A DNA stretch of 64,000 bases from Bog-473 sp963756025 (GCA_963756025.1 CAVWMF010000001.1:372001-436000), one strand, 5' to 3'; positions 1 through 10,128 are shown, numbered from the stretch's first letter. Notes: generated by a model from the letters alone, not told the origin. Numbers and translations are program-made.

Positions 1-1
1 T

Positions 2-988
2 GACCTCGTCTTCGCCGAGGGTGCCACGCTCAGCGCGAACGACGTGGCCGAAGGGACGGGAACCCCGCTGGAGCAGGTCCTCTCCTTGTGGCGGACCCTC
101 GGCATCGTCGTCCCCACCGCCGAGACGCCGATGTTCTCCTCCCGCGATGCCGAGTTCACCCGATTCCTGAGCCAGATGCATCCGGTCGGCGAGCACGGCG
201 GCGAGCTGCTGCGGGTGGTGGGCAGCTCACTGGCGCGGGTAGCCGAGGCGGCTGTGTCGGTCTATGTCCAGACGCAGGAACCCGAAATGGACTCGCCCGA
301 CGTCGACCTGCTGGCGTGGGCCATGAATCTGGCATCGGTGAGCGAAGCGGCGCTCCGTCTGGGCGATTCGATGGGCGTCATCTTCTCGCATCACATGCGT
401 GACGCCATCGACCGCCAGCGGGTGACGCAGGCCGGGGTGAGCGATCGTTCCCTGAACCGCCTGGCCGTGGGTTTCGTGGATCTTGTCGGGTTCACTCCCC
501 TCTCCATGCACACGACGCCCACCGAGTTGCTCGAGCTCGTCGGCGCATTCGAGGTGAAGGCATTCGAGGTGGCATCGGCGCACAACGGGCGTATCGTCAA
601 GCACATCGGCGATGAGGTCATGTTCACCGCACTCGGGGCGGCGGAAGGGTGCGCCATCGGGCGTGACATCACCGCCGCGTTCGGGGCCGGTATCGAGCCG
701 CGGGGCGGGGTCTGTTTCGGCGATGTGATCGCTCGCCACGGCGACTATTACGGCAAGGTGGTCAACCTGGCCTCCCGGCTGGCCGATCTGGCCATTCCCG
801 GCGAGGTGCTGGTCGATGCCGACACCGCTGCTGCGGCGAAGGACGCGTTCGTCTTCAGTCCGGCGGGACATCGGCTGCTCAAGGGCTTCGACGATCCCAT
901 CGAGGTGTTCTCCCTTGACACCACGGTCCTGAACCCGACGGCGCCGAACGCAACGGTTCCGACGCCATCACCCGGCCGAGGCGAATGA
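2..988 (+). CDS. Class III adenylate/guanylate cyclase, 5' end outside the window
   Basis: Soluble nucleotide cyclase, probably making cAMP from ATP. The frame is open from base 2, and the GTG at 44 lies inside a helical N-terminal region that resembles the regulatory domain of mycobacterial Rv1264/Rv2212-type cyclases, so the true start is upstream. The C-terminal half holds the catalytic domain. FVDLVGFT carries the first metal Asp. VKHIGDE carries the second metal Asp and the Lys expected for adenine recognition. HGDYYG and NLASR supply the substrate Asp and the Asn/Arg pair for the transition state. All catalytic positions appear present, so it should work as a homodimer. No membrane segment is visible. 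Confidence 0.9.
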   Translation, partial: DLVFAEGATLSANDVAEGTGTPLEQVLSLWRTLGIVVPTAETPMFSSRDAEFTRFLSQMHPVGEHGGELLRVVGSSLARVAEAAVSVYVQTQEPEMDSPDVDLLAWAMNLASVSEAALRLGDSMGVIFSHHMRDAIDRQRVTQAGVSDRSLNRLAVGFVDLVGFTPLSMHTTPTELLELVGAFEVKAFEVASAHNGRIVKHIGDEVMFTALGAAEGCAIGRDITAAFGAGIEPRGGVCFGDVIARHGDYYGKVVNLASRLADLAIPGEVLVDADTAAAAKDAFVFSPAGHRLLKGFDDPIEVFSLDTTVLNPTAPNATVPTPSPGRGE

Positions 989-1120
989 CCGTTCGGATCA
1001 GGATCGTCCAGATTCCCGTGTCGACACCGACCGTTTCGACGCCGGCCGCATCGTGACCACTTCCACCATGACCACTTCCACCGTGACCGTGTGCTGCAGG
1101 AACAACGACGGAGGGGGACG

Positions 1121-3427
1121 ATGACGCACGAGCGGGAATTCGGCGGCCGCATCGGTCGCGATTGGCGTACGTCCGAGCCATGGTGGCCGCCCGAGACCAC
1201 CGCTCCCGCCGGCGCACCCAATGTGGTGCTCGTCGTGCTCGACGACGTGGGGTTCGCCCAGCTCGGTTGTTACGGCTCCCCCATCGACACGCCGGTCATC
1301 GACGGCTTGGCCGCGGCCGGCGTACGGCTGGCCAACTTCCACACGACCGCCCTGTGCTCTCCGTCGCGCGCCTGCCTGCTGACCGGGCGCAACCACCATC
1401 GCAACGGGATGGGCCGCGTCGCCGACCTCGCCGTCGGGTTCCCGGGTTACTGGGGCCGGCCACCCCGGGAGAATGGCTACCTCTCCGAGATCCTGCGCCA
1501 GCAGGGCTATGCCACGTACGCCGTGGGGAAATGGCATCTGAGCCCCGACAACGAGACGGACATGGCCTCGACGCGCGCCACGTGGCCGCTCGCCCGCGGG
1601 TTCGACCGCTGGTACGGGTTCCACGGCGGCGAGACCCACCAGTTCATGCCGGCCCTGTTCGAGGACAATCACTCGGTGCGCCCACCCCGGGACATCGACG
1701 ACGGGTACCACCTGAGCGCGGATCTGGCCGATCGGGCGATCGGGTTCGTCGGGGACCTGCGCGCCGTCGACGCTGATCGGCCCTTCTTCCTCTACCTCTG
1801 TACCGGTGCCTGCCATTCCCCCCATCAGGCCCCGAAGGAGTGGATCGACCGCTACCGGGGCGCCTTCGACGCCGGATGGGACGACTGGCGCGAGCGGGCC
1901 TTCGCCCGCCAGCTCGAGCTCGGGATCCTGCCGGCCGGGACCAGGCTCACGCCACGGCCTCCATGGGTGCCGGCGTGGGAGGACCTGGGCGAGGTGGAAC
2001 GGACGTTGGCCGCCCGCTTCATGGAGTGCTTCGCCGGTTTCCTGTCCTACACCGACGACCAGCTGGGCCGGGTCTTCTCCTTCCTCGAGGACGTGGGCGA
2101 TCTCCAGGACACCTTGGTGATCCTCGTTTCGGACAACGGCGCCAGTTCGGAGGGGGGATCTCAGGGATCGATCAACGACATCCGTCTCGAGAACCTCGAC
2201 CCGGCGTCACTCAACGAGATGCACGCCCGCATCGATGAGATCGGCGGCCCGACGACGCACAACAACTATCCATGGGGTTGGACCATGGCCGGCAACACCC
2301 CGTTCAAGCGTTGGAAGCGCGAGGTGCACGAAGGTGGTGTGGCGGATCCGTGCATCGTGAGCTGGCCGGCGCGCCTGGGCGCCGCGGCCGGCGGCATTCG
2401 CCACCAGTTCGCCCACGCCGTCGACATCCTTCCGAGCGTGCTCGAGTTGGCCGGCATCGCGGCTCCGTCGTCCATCGACGGCGTGGAGCAATCGCATGTC
2501 GACGGGACCAGCTTCGCTCCCCTGCTCGGCGCCGAGGGGGCGGGTCTGCCGGCGACGCACACGACCCAGTACTTCGAGATGTTCGGATCCCGGGCCGTCT
2601 ATCACGACGGGTGGAAGGCCGTGACGTTCCATCCGGTCGGCCCGATGTACGACGACGGTCGCAACCCCAACGCCTCCTTCGACGACGACGTGTGGGAGCT
2701 CTACCACGTGGCCGAGGACCTTTCGGAGTCCGAGGACCTGGCCGCGGTGGAGCCCGAGCGGCTGGCGGCCATGATCGCCTTGTGGTGGGAGGAAGCGGCG
2801 CGTAACGACGTGCTGCCGCTCGACAACAGGCCGCTGTGGGCGCTCATCCACAAGCCGCCCGACCGGCGCCGCGAGCGTGCGGTCTTTCGCTATTTCCAAG
2901 GTGGATCGCCCGTTCCCGAGTCGGTGGCCGTCCAGGTGCAGAACCGCTCACATCTGGTGCGGGCGGACGTGATGATCGACGACGGCCTCGTCCCGCACGG
3001 CGTGCTCCTCGCCGTCGGCTCCGCGTTGGGGGGCTGGTCGCTGCACATCGTCGACGGCCACCCCCGCTACGTCCACAACCTCTACGGCAAGACCCGTCAC
3101 GTGCTCGTCAGCCCCGAGCCGATCGGCGCAGGTCCCCATCAGGTTGTTTTCGGGTTCACCAAGGACGAGGGGCTCGGTGGCCCGGCCCAGCTGCGGGTCG
3201 ACGGCCGGCTGGTTGCCGAGGGCATCATCGACCGCTTCACCCCGGCCGGGTTCAACGGGCTCGGTGTCGGCCTCACCTGTGGCTACGAGTGGGGACCGGC
3301 GATCGGCGAGGGGTACGTGCCCCCGTTCACGTTCAATGGGCGCATTCTGCGGGCCGAGGTGGAGGTGACCGGACCCGTCGTCCGGAACCCGTTGGCCGAA
3401 ATCGCCGCCATCCTGGCCGAGCAATAG
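1121..3427 (+). CDS. Type I arylsulfatase family protein
   Basis: Hydrolyses a sulfate ester using a formylglycine made from Cys79 in the motif C-S-P-S-R. The metal-binding Asp pair (LVVLDDVGF, residues 38-45) and the VGKWHL motif are present, and a second metal site is suggested by VSDNG. The protein has 768 residues, longer than the usual core of 450-550, and the C-terminal 200 residues look like an added beta-rich module. The ATG at 1121 is chosen because GGAGGGGG at 1110-1117 precedes it; an in-frame GTG lies at 1091. No signal peptide is seen, so the cytosol is likely. The natural substrate is unknown. A formylglycine-generating enzyme or an anaerobic maturase must be encoded elsewhere. 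Confidence 0.92.
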   Translation: MTHEREFGGRIGRDWRTSEPWWPPETTAPAGAPNVVLVVLDDVGFAQLGCYGSPIDTPVIDGLAAAGVRLANFHTTALCSPSRACLLTGRNHHRNGMGRVADLAVGFPGYWGRPPRENGYLSEILRQQGYATYAVGKWHLSPDNETDMASTRATWPLARGFDRWYGFHGGETHQFMPALFEDNHSVRPPRDIDDGYHLSADLADRAIGFVGDLRAVDADRPFFLYLCTGACHSPHQAPKEWIDRYRGAFDAGWDDWRERAFARQLELGILPAGTRLTPRPPWVPAWEDLGEVERTLAARFMECFAGFLSYTDDQLGRVFSFLEDVGDLQDTLVILVSDNGASSEGGSQGSINDIRLENLDPASLNEMHARIDEIGGPTTHNNYPWGWTMAGNTPFKRWKREVHEGGVADPCIVSWPARLGAAAGGIRHQFAHAVDILPSVLELAGIAAPSSIDGVEQSHVDGTSFAPLLGAEGAGLPATHTTQYFEMFGSRAVYHDGWKAVTFHPVGPMYDDGRNPNASFDDDVWELYHVAEDLSESEDLAAVEPERLAAMIALWWEEAARNDVLPLDNRPLWALIHKPPDRRRERAVFRYFQGGSPVPESVAVQVQNRSHLVRADVMIDDGLVPHGVLLAVGSALGGWSLHIVDGHPRYVHNLYGKTRHVLVSPEPIGAGPHQVVFGFTKDEGLGGPAQLRVDGRLVAEGIIDRFTPAGFNGLGVGLTCGYEWGPAIGEGYVPPFTFNGRILRAEVEVTGPVVRNPLAEIAAILAEQ

Positions 3428-3439
3428 GCCCGGCTGCGC

Positions 3440-5379
3440 TCACACCGGCTCGAACCAACGCACCTGGCCGCGCCCGTATTTCTTGGCTTCGTACAGCGCA
3501 TGGTCCGCCCGTTCGATCAGTGTCAGGACCGTGACGTCCAACGGTCCGGAGATGGCGACGCCGATGCTGCACCCGATCGTCACGTCGGAGTCGCCTACCT
3601 GCACCACTGAACTGGCCACCAACTCACTGATTCGCTTGGCCAGCAGAGCCGTGGCAGTCGGATCGGGTTTCCCGAGCCACCCGACGACGAATTCGTCCCC
3701 GCCGTAGCGCGACACCACGTCGGAGGCCCGGGTGGTGGTGCGCAGGGCCTCTGCCACGGCTCGGATGGCGTCGTCGCCACCTTCGTGCCCGAGCGAATCG
3801 TTGATCTTCTTCAGATCATCGACGTCGATGAACAGCACGGTCAGGACCAGATCGCCTTGGCTGCGGCGGGCTCCGGCCAAGTCGATGTTCAAGGATTCGA
3901 GGGCCGCACCCCGATTGAGCAAGCCGGTCAACGCATCACGTGTCGCCCGCTCGAAGAGCTCCTCCCGCTGGATCTCGCTCGTCTGAATCGAGATGTGAAG
4001 GTTGGTGAGCGCGGATTGCAATGCCTCCCCCATGCGCCCCGGGAGCGGGGTCTGCAGGGCCGGATCATCGAGGTTTCCGCTGGACAAGGCAATGGCCTGG
4101 GCCTGGACACCGCGCAGGGTGGACGACATTTCGTTGAACGCACTTGCCGTGAGCGCGAGCTCTCTCGGTCCCGACTCATCGAGATGCGGGAGCTCGAGCT
4201 CACCTTGCTGGAGAGACTCGAAGGCTGCGCCGAGGTTGGCGATCGGACGTCGAACCGCCCGGCTGAGTGTGAGGACGCCGCCGAGGGAGAGCAGGACGAT
4301 GAGTGCAATGAGAAAGAGGTTGACTTCGAGGCTGGAGTTGGCCGAATTCGCCTGGCTCTCCGTCGCCACCCGGAGGTCGGCCGAACTGGCAAGGACGAGG
4401 TGCGTCAACGAATTGGCCCACTCCACTTCGGACTTGCCTATTTTGGCGATGGCCGCTGCATTGGCGGCGAACGGAGGTCCGTCATGGTTCAGGCCGGTCG
4501 TGATGCCGAGTTGCACGTAACCCTCGAATGCGGCCGAGAGCGGGTTGTTCGCTCAGGGCCGACCACGCCGCGGTGCTCTTCGGTCCGAGTGGATGAGGGA
4601 AGTTGGCCGTCGCCGCCAGGAATTGCTGGTGGCTGATGATGAGGCTCTGGATGGCCGCCGGCGTGCCGCCCGTCCACGAGCACGGTCTCCAGAGAGCCGT
4701 TTCTCTGCAGACTTTCTTCACCGAGCCCGGAGGTCAACGCGTCGAAGGATGCATCGAGCGCAGTCAGGCGTTCCGATGTCGATTGCGAGACGGACGTCCG
4801 CGTGCTCTGCACCGCATTGAACGTGCGGAGCCATGTTGCGTCGACCTTCGTGCCGAGAGCGTCGAAGAACGCTTCGACCTGAGAGGGTGACGCTGTGCCA
4901 TCGTCGACGCTGTGCCGTAGCGAGAGAAGCGCACGGTGATCGACGGCGAAGACCCCGTGGGGGCCGAACGCCGCCTGCTGGTCGACGAGCCTGCGGGCCT
5001 GCACGAGATTCTTCTTGAAGTCGACCCCGAGGAGACTGTCGAGCTGCTCCTCGGTGAGATGATTCTCCCGGGCCGCCACGATCGCCGCGCTCGGCACATA
5101 CTCCCCATTCACGTCGATGCGGGCACGCAAGAGTGCGTCGAGTACCAATGAGGATTGGCGCACATCGACGGCCTGGTCGCGCCGCGAGACCTGTTGTGCG
5201 ACCACGCTGGAGGTCAGTCCGACCGCGACAGCGACGGGGATGAGCACGATGATCACCAGGGAGGCGCGGATGCTGAGGGGAAAGAGTCTTCGTTTTGGGC
5301 GCCGACTGCCCGGGTCTCGTGCGGAGCGCGCGGCGCCGTCTGGCGCGGCGTCCGAGGGACGGCGGAGTGTGAAGCGCAT
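3440..5379 (-). pseudogene. Membrane sensor diguanylate cyclase (HAMP-GGDEF), broken by two frameshifts
   Basis: The N-terminus reads in one frame from the ATG at 5379: a basic tail, a membrane segment (RASLVIIVLIPVAVAVGL) and a helical periplasmic sensor resembling nitrate-sensing folds. Near 4665 the sense moves to a second frame (PAAIQSLIISHQQFLAA). Near 4545 it moves to a third (NNPLSAAFEGYVQLG), which continues to the stop. That last part holds a second membrane helix, a HAMP-like linker and a GGDEF domain with an intact RYGGDEF signature, so c-di-GMP synthesis is the ancestral role. Both shifts go the same way and fall in G/C-rich runs. Assembly error and true inactivation are both possible. 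It converges on the sulfatase with 12 bases between them. Confidence 0.8.
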
Positions 5380-5547
5380 GCATGTCCTGCCCTGTCCGCT
5401 TGGACTGCTCGAGAGGGCAGCCTGATCACTACGGACGATTCGTAAGCCCCATCATGTCGCTCGGGACTCAAGGACCCCTATACCCCGGCCCAACGCCGGC
5501 CCAACCTTTTCGGGGATACGGGGGCTACGTGGATGCCCCGGGGAATC

Positions 5548-5572
5548 GGACACAGGGGATGCCGGGGTGTCC
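5548..5572 (-). terminator. Possible stem-loop after the 5578-6030 gene
   Basis: GGACAC at 5548-5553 pairs with GTGTCC at 5567-5572 around a 13-base loop. It lies six bases past the stop codon of the minus-strand membrane gene. There is no U-run, so this is only a weak candidate. Confidence 0.25.
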
Positions 5573-5577
5573 TCCGC

Positions 5578-6030
5578 CTAAATGAACTCGGCGCCCGATT
5601 CGGCGTTGCGAATCAAGACGCGCTCGAACTTGGCCAGTGACAGTCCGGCCACGACGAACACGCCGACGCCGTAGAGGGCCGCTCGATCCGGCGGGAGGTG
5701 GAGGACCGTGGCCAGGGCCACCGTGAGGAAGAGCAGGACCGAGAGGAGCCTGGTGGGCACGCGCGAAGAGAACATGCACCCCACCAGGACGGCGAGCGCG
5801 GCCCAGCCTGCAGCGAAGACCAACCCGGCCGTGGGACCGACGAGTACGAAGGGCAAGAGGAGGGCCACCCCGAAGCCGGCCCCGCCCAGAGTGAGCATCC
5901 GGCGATTCCACGACTGCCGTGTGGTGTCGGGTCCTTGCATCCGGAGTGACACGCCGAGGAGCGCCAGGAGAGCCACCGCGGCGAAGCCGACGGTCATGGT
6001 GACTGCCCACACGAGTCCCAACCAAGTCAT
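5578..6030 (-). CDS. Small integral membrane protein of unknown function
   Basis: A 150-residue protein with about four hydrophobic helices (near residues 5-25, 48-68, 70-90 and 98-135) and a basic segment between helices 1 and 2. I do not recognise a family. It stands alone between the GGDEF gene and the LLM oxidoreductase, which reads the other way. The hydrophobic pattern and start position make it a convincing gene, but no function can be proposed. Confidence 0.65.
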   Translation of the reverse strand: MTWLGLVWAVTMTVGFAAVALLALLGVSLRMQGPDTTRQSWNRRMLTLGGAGFGVALLLPFVLVGPTAGLVFAAGWAALAVLVGCMFSSRVPTRLLSVLLFLTVALATVLHLPPDRAALYGVGVFVVAGLSLAKFERVLIRNAESGAEFI

Positions 6031-6236
6031 TGCCGCTCCAGGTTCGCCGCGTTCTCCCTGCCCAAAGGCTATATGAGCACCAGGGGCCCACCATTTCGCC
6101 CCGCCCGATCATCGTGCGCCGAACGTTCCGAAAGTGCCGAGGGCCGTGGGGACCAGGGGTTTGATCGACTTGGTCGGACCCGCGCCGTCCGCACGCCCGC
6201 TGGTGCGGGAGAGCCCGGCGCGGCAGGATCTCGCAC

Positions 6237-7004
6237 ATGCAGATCGACCTGCTTTTCGATCCCTTCGGCGCCCGGTGGTCCGATGTGCGCGACGGGGCCC
6301 TGGCCGCGGAGGGCGAGGGCTTCGACGGCGTGTGGCTCTACGACCACCTGGCCGGGTCGGTCCACCGCCAGGACCGGGTCCTCGAGTCGTGGACGACCCT
6401 CACCGCCATCGCCGCCGCCGTGCCTCGCATCGCCGTCGGCCCGATGGTGCTGAACGTGGCCAATCGCGACGCCGGAACGTTGGGCGTCATGGCGGCCACT
6501 CTCCAGGAGATCAGCGGCGGCCGCCTCCTGCTCGGGCTCGGGGCGGGCGGTGGCCGTGACACTCCCTACGCCGCCGAGCAATGGGCCTTCGATCGCCCGG
6601 TGAGCGGCGATCGCCTGCGCCGCGAGGCCGTGGAGACGACGGTCTCGGTCCTGCGGTCCGTGTGGACGGGGACCGTCGGCGGTGTCAGTGGATTCTTACG
6701 TCCCGATCCCCCGCCGCCGATCATCGTCGGCGGCTTCGGGCCGAAGATGGCCGAGCTGGCCGGCCGGGTGGCGGACGGCATCAACGTGCCGGGCGGGCCG
6801 CAGGCGAGCAGGCTGCTCGACATCGCGCGCGCGGCGCGCGTGGCAGCCGGCCGGGAGGATTCGCCGTTCGTCGTCACCGTGTCCGCAGATCTGGGAGCCC
6901 GCTCGCTGCAACGTCTGGAAGCACTCGACGTCGACCGTGTCGTGGTCTTCCTGGGGGCGCCTTCGGCGGCCCGTGTGCGCGAGGTCGCCGGCCACCGGCC
7001 CTGA
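6237..7004 (+). CDS. LLM class flavin/F420-dependent oxidoreductase (short form)
   Basis: Luciferase-like TIM-barrel oxidoreductase that would use FMNH2 or reduced F420. Family marks are EGFDGVWLYDH, the GPMVLNVANRD strand, SGGRLLLGLGAGGG and IIVGGFG before the C-terminal helices. At 255 residues it is shorter than the usual 290-380, with the loss after the IIVGG strand. AGGA at 6225-6228 lies eight bases before the ATG. It is a single gene facing the VOC gene tail to tail. The substrate is unknown. Confidence 0.85.
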   Translation: MQIDLLFDPFGARWSDVRDGALAAEGEGFDGVWLYDHLAGSVHRQDRVLESWTTLTAIAAAVPRIAVGPMVLNVANRDAGTLGVMAATLQEISGGRLLLGLGAGGGRDTPYAAEQWAFDRPVSGDRLRREAVETTVSVLRSVWTGTVGGVSGFLRPDPPPPIIVGGFGPKMAELAGRVADGINVPGGPQASRLLDIARAARVAAGREDSPFVVTVSADLGARSLQRLEALDVDRVVVFLGAPSAARVREVAGHRP

Positions 7005-7024
7005 CCGATCGGGCCGCGGCGGCG

Positions 7025-7570
7025 TCAGCGGTAGGTGTTGTTGCTGGTGTGATCACCGGCGAGCCATCGCGCGAGATCGTCGCGTGCCGTCCTGCGGCGC
7101 TCCTCGTTGATCTGGACCGCTTCACGATGATCCACCGTGAATTCGAGGATGAGATCATTGGGGTCCAGCACGTACAACGAGACGCAGTAGCCATGGTCGA
7201 GCATGAACGTCATCGGTTCCTCGTAACCCGCCGCGGCGAGTCGGTCCTTGATCGCATCCTGCGTCTCGTGGTTCACCGCCAGCGCAACATGGCGGAACGG
7301 CGTGAAGTTGACCTGCGTCTTGAACTCCGCCTGATCCTTGGGGTCGGCGAACTGGAAGAAGGCCAACGCACTCCCGTCCGCCAGGGCGAAGAACGTGTGG
7401 CAGTACGTGCGCGTCGCCCCGAAGAGCTCGTCCGATTCGGTCCATGTGGCCACGAGCGGCATGCCGATGACGTCTTCGTAGAACTTCCGCGTGGCCTCCT
7501 GATCGTCGGTGATCGAGGCATGGTGGTGCAGTCGGATGGGGCCCGGGGCGGGTGAGAGGGTCTGACTCAT
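7025..7570 (-). CDS. VOC (glyoxalase/extradiol dioxygenase fold) metalloprotein
   Basis: Vicinal-oxygen-chelate protein of 181 residues with two beta-alpha-beta-beta-beta modules. Candidate metal ligands are the His run in RLHHHASIT, the His in FRHVALAV and the Glu in LILEF near the end, matching the His-His-Glu pattern of the family. The sequence DPNDLILEF is the usual C-terminal strand. The ATG at 7570 begins MSQTLSPAPG; the open frame continues upstream but with arginine-rich, non-family sequence. Whether it is a lyase, a dioxygenase or a resistance protein cannot be decided. Confidence 0.8.
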   Translation of the reverse strand: MSQTLSPAPGPIRLHHHASITDDQEATRKFYEDVIGMPLVATWTESDELFGATRTYCHTFFALADGSALAFFQFADPKDQAEFKTQVNFTPFRHVALAVNHETQDAIKDRLAAAGYEEPMTFMLDHGYCVSLYVLDPNDLILEFTVDHREAVQINEERRRTARDDLARWLAGDHTSNNTYR

Positions 7571-7598
7571 TCTGCGGAGTCTGGCACGACGGGAGCGC

Positions 7599-8153
7599 TC
7601 ATGAAGCCGGTCGCGCCGTGAGGTAGAGGAAGCAGGGACCCTCGTCGCTCGGGTGATCCGAATCGAGCAGCCCTTCCCAGACCCGATGGAAGCCGGCGCG
7701 CTCGAGCGCCCGCCATGAGGCGCGGTTCTCCTGCAGGACATCCACCACGACCGCCTCGATGCCGGGCAGGGTCGTCCAGCAATCGGCCACGAGGGCAGCG
7801 ATCATCCGGGGCCCGAGCCCCCGTCCGGTCTCACCCTCTTCTCCGATCAGGTAGTCGATGCCCGCGGCCGCCAAGGAGCCGATCCCGACGGCGACCGTCC
7901 GCTCCCATTCGGGGTTGTCCTCCAGCAGGTACCGCTGCATGAATCCGATCGGCTTCCCGCCGCTCAGCGCAATGAAGCCCCGGGTGGGGTCGGAGCCGTC
8001 GATCATCGGCCCGTACCTGGCTTCGACCGCCCCGAGATCCGCCGGCTCGCGCCACCACTTCTCGACATGGGGGCGGGCCAGCCAGACGGCGAGGAGGGGG
8101 ACATCGCTCCGTTCCAGTGGCCGCAGATCCAGGGGCCGCAGCATGATCGCCAT
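7599..8153 (-). CDS. GNAT acetyltransferase, AAC(6')-like
   Basis: Acetyl-CoA-dependent N-acetyltransferase of 184 residues. The N-terminal RPHVEKWW segment, the GFMQRY strand, and the late motif ENRASWRALERAGF are typical of the group that includes aminoglycoside 6'-acetyltransferases and siderophore acyltransferases. An acetyl-CoA loop is visible as GRGLGPRMIAAL. The ATG at 8153 follows a G-rich ribosome site. Resistance activity should not be assumed, because many chromosomal relatives act on other amines. It lies 28 bases from the VOC gene on the same strand and may share its transcript. Confidence 0.82.
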   Translation of the reverse strand: MAIMLRPLDLRPLERSDVPLLAVWLARPHVEKWWREPADLGAVEARYGPMIDGSDPTRGFIALSGGKPIGFMQRYLLEDNPEWERTVAVGIGSLAAAGIDYLIGEEGETGRGLGPRMIAALVADCWTTLPGIEAVVVDVLQENRASWRALERAGFHRVWEGLLDSDHPSDEGPCFLYLTARPAS

Positions 8154-8231
8154 GCCCCCAGAATGACCGACGCCCGAGGCCGCGCGAGGGCGACCACCGT
8201 TGAGCAGGAATGTTCCGGCCCACTTCTGGGT

Positions 8232-8426
8232 ATGGCTCCACCCATGACCGTCGAGCGCAGGGATCTGTTCGCACAGTGGTTCTGGTCGACCGGACTCGTG
8301 GTGTGGCTCACCTTGGCGGTCGCCTTCGGTCTGCACCGGCGCTGGGACTATTTCGGCCTCGCCGTGCTCTGGGTCATGTGTTCGCTGGCGGGGTGGTCGC
8401 GCAGCCACCGGCACATGGGAATCTGA
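8232..8426 (+). CDS. Small two-helix membrane protein
   Basis: About 64 residues from the ATG at 8232, or 60 from the ATG at 8244. Two hydrophobic helices (WSTGLVVWLTLAVAFGL and YFGLAVLWVMCSLAGW) are separated by a basic loop, HRRW. It runs opposite to the acetyltransferase and ends 22 bases before the convergent cupin gene. No family is recognised. The clean helix-loop-helix pattern supports a real gene. Confidence 0.5.
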   Translation: MAPPMTVERRDLFAQWFWSTGLVVWLTLAVAFGLHRRWDYFGLAVLWVMCSLAGWSRSHRHMGI

Positions 8427-8448
8427 CCCTTCCCGTCTTTGCGTTGCG

Positions 8449-8850
8449 TCAGCCCTCGCCGATGTACGTGATCCCCTGGGGTCCGGCCGCGAAGACGTCG
8501 ATCACCGTGCACCCCTCCGCTCCGACCTTCAACGGGCCGTAGGCCGTCCCGGCCTTGACGATCCGCACGCTTCCGACTCCGTGCTGCTTCCGCGTTATCT
8601 CGATGGAACCCTCGACGACGAGCGAGCAGTAGTCGGAGTGGTGGAAGTGCACAGGCACCTCGCTGCCGGGGTCGTAGCGCACCATCAGCGTCCGGGTCTC
8701 GTTCCCGTCCTCCCCGAAGGGCAAGAACTTGTAGCGCAGCTTCTTGTCGGGCACCTCGATCCAGTCGGTCTGGTCCTTCCACGTGTCGAAGGCCTGCCCC
8801 TTGCGCGCTCTGTCGGGCGCTGTCCTGGTGTCGCCGGCCACGTCAGTCAT
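8449..8850 (-). CDS. Cupin-domain protein
   Basis: A single-domain cupin of 133 residues. The first motif is recognisable as VPVHFHHSDYCSLVVEGS, with His residues and a Glu-like position for a metal site. The second motif is degenerate (PLKVGAEGCTVIDVF). It resembles small ChrR-type or unclassified cupins. The ATG at 8850 is the only good start. A metal-dependent enzyme or a ligand-binding role are both possible. Confidence 0.75.
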   Translation of the reverse strand: MTDVAGDTRTAPDRARKGQAFDTWKDQTDWIEVPDKKLRYKFLPFGEDGNETRTLMVRYDPGSEVPVHFHHSDYCSLVVEGSIEITRKQHGVGSVRIVKAGTAYGPLKVGAEGCTVIDVFAAGPQGITYIGEG

Positions 8851-8964
8851 CGCGTCGCTCCCTCGTGCTCTTTACGAGAGCCGACCCTACTTTGTCGCGT
8901 GGGTAAAGACGCTGTCCCGGGGTTCAGAGCCGCCTGCGGCGGACCACGGCGATAGCCTTCGGCG

Positions 8965-9691
8965 ATGGAAACAGAGGAATACCTAGGTTTCGTGCGGGAG
9001 CGCGCCGACGCCCTGCTGCGTGCGGCGTCGCCCACTATGGAGGCACCGGTCCCGAGTTGTCCCGGCTGGACGGTGGCCGACCTGGTCGCCCACATCGGCG
9101 GGGCGTGGGGCTGGGCCTGCCGCCACGGTGCGCAGCGGTGCGCGGAGCGACGCTCCCGTCCCTCCCGAGGACATCGGAGGCACGGCGCTCATCGGGTGGG
9201 CGGAGGACCGGCTGCGCGAGATGCTCGACGCCATGGAGAGTGCCGATCCCGACGCCGACTGCTGGACCTTCGGGCTCCCCCGCACCCCGATGTTCTGGAT
9301 CCGCCGTCAAGCGCTCGAGACGGCTGTCCACGCCTGGGATTGCACGGGTGCGGCCGGCGAGCCGTCGCCGATCGACGGAGGGCTGGCCAGCGACGGCATC
9401 GACGAGTTCCTCAGCGTGATGGTGCCCCGTCAGGTCAAGCAACACCCTGATGTCTGGACGGGTCAATCGTTCCACCTCCATCGCACCGACGGCGAGGGCG
9501 AATGGATGGTTCGCCTCGGGCCCGACGGCGAGGTTTCGAGCGAACATGCCCACGGAAAGGGGGATGTCGCCCTCCGTGGTCCGGCCTCGTCGCTCTACCT
9601 GTGGTCCTTGAATCGCCTCCCGGCCGGTGACCTCGAGGTGTTCGGTGACCCCGCGGTCGCCGCCCTCTGGACCACCGAGATCGCGTTCTGA
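8965..9691 (+). pseudogene. DinB-like, maleylpyruvate isomerase-type protein (TIGR03083 group) with a frameshift
   Basis: The ATG at 8965 opens a typical start for this family: MEAPVPSCPGWTVADLVAHI, where the His belongs to the metal site of mycothiol-dependent DinB enzymes. Around 9105-9130 the sense moves one frame (ATVRSGARSDAPVPPEDI) and continues to 9691. The second part has the expected TPMFWIRRQALETAVHAWD, with the second His, and the C-terminal SSLYLWSLNRLP domain. Both halves match one protein of about 240 residues. A one-base indel in a G-rich stretch explains the break, by sequencing error or recent mutation. Confidence 0.75.
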
Positions 9692-9708
9692 CAAGGAGGC
9701 GGCGCCTC

Positions 9709-10032
9709 ATGATGGGTTTCGTCTTTCGTCTGATTCCTCCGCGTCCGTCGTTCGTCTTCGACATGTCGGCCGAGGAGCGGGCCACGATGACCGACCACGT
9801 CGGGTATTGGTCCGCCCTCAAGGCGCAAGGAAGAGTGGTGGCCTTCGGCCCGGTGAATGATCCGCAGGGTGGCTACGGCATCGGCATCGTTCTGGCCGAG
9901 GACCTGGCCGCCGCCGAAGCGATCCGCGACGCCGACCCGGCGGTGCGGTCAGCGCACGGATTTCGGGGCGAGATCGCGCCCATGCTCCGCCTCGTCACGC
10001 CGACCGCGACGTACGACGCCGTCGTCAACTGA
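9709..10032 (+). CDS. YciI-family protein
   Basis: A 107-residue ferredoxin-like dimeric fold. The N-terminal strand, the helix carrying the conserved His (ATMTDHVGYW), the GRVVAFGPV turn and GYGIGIVLAEDLAAAEAI are typical of YCII domains, where the His and an Asp are thought to be catalytic. It starts 17 bases after the DinB-like gene and is probably co-transcribed with it. The reaction is unknown. Confidence 0.82.
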   Translation: MMGFVFRLIPPRPSFVFDMSAEERATMTDHVGYWSALKAQGRVVAFGPVNDPQGGYGIGIVLAEDLAAAEAIRDADPAVRSAHGFRGEIAPMLRLVTPTATYDAVVN

Positions 10033-10128
10033 CGGAGCCGGGAGAGGCGCACTCGTTCGCCGCGCAGTATCACCGGTTCTCTCGGTGGCCCGCCGATAGT
10101 GTCCTCCGCACAGGGCGGGACCGAGAGC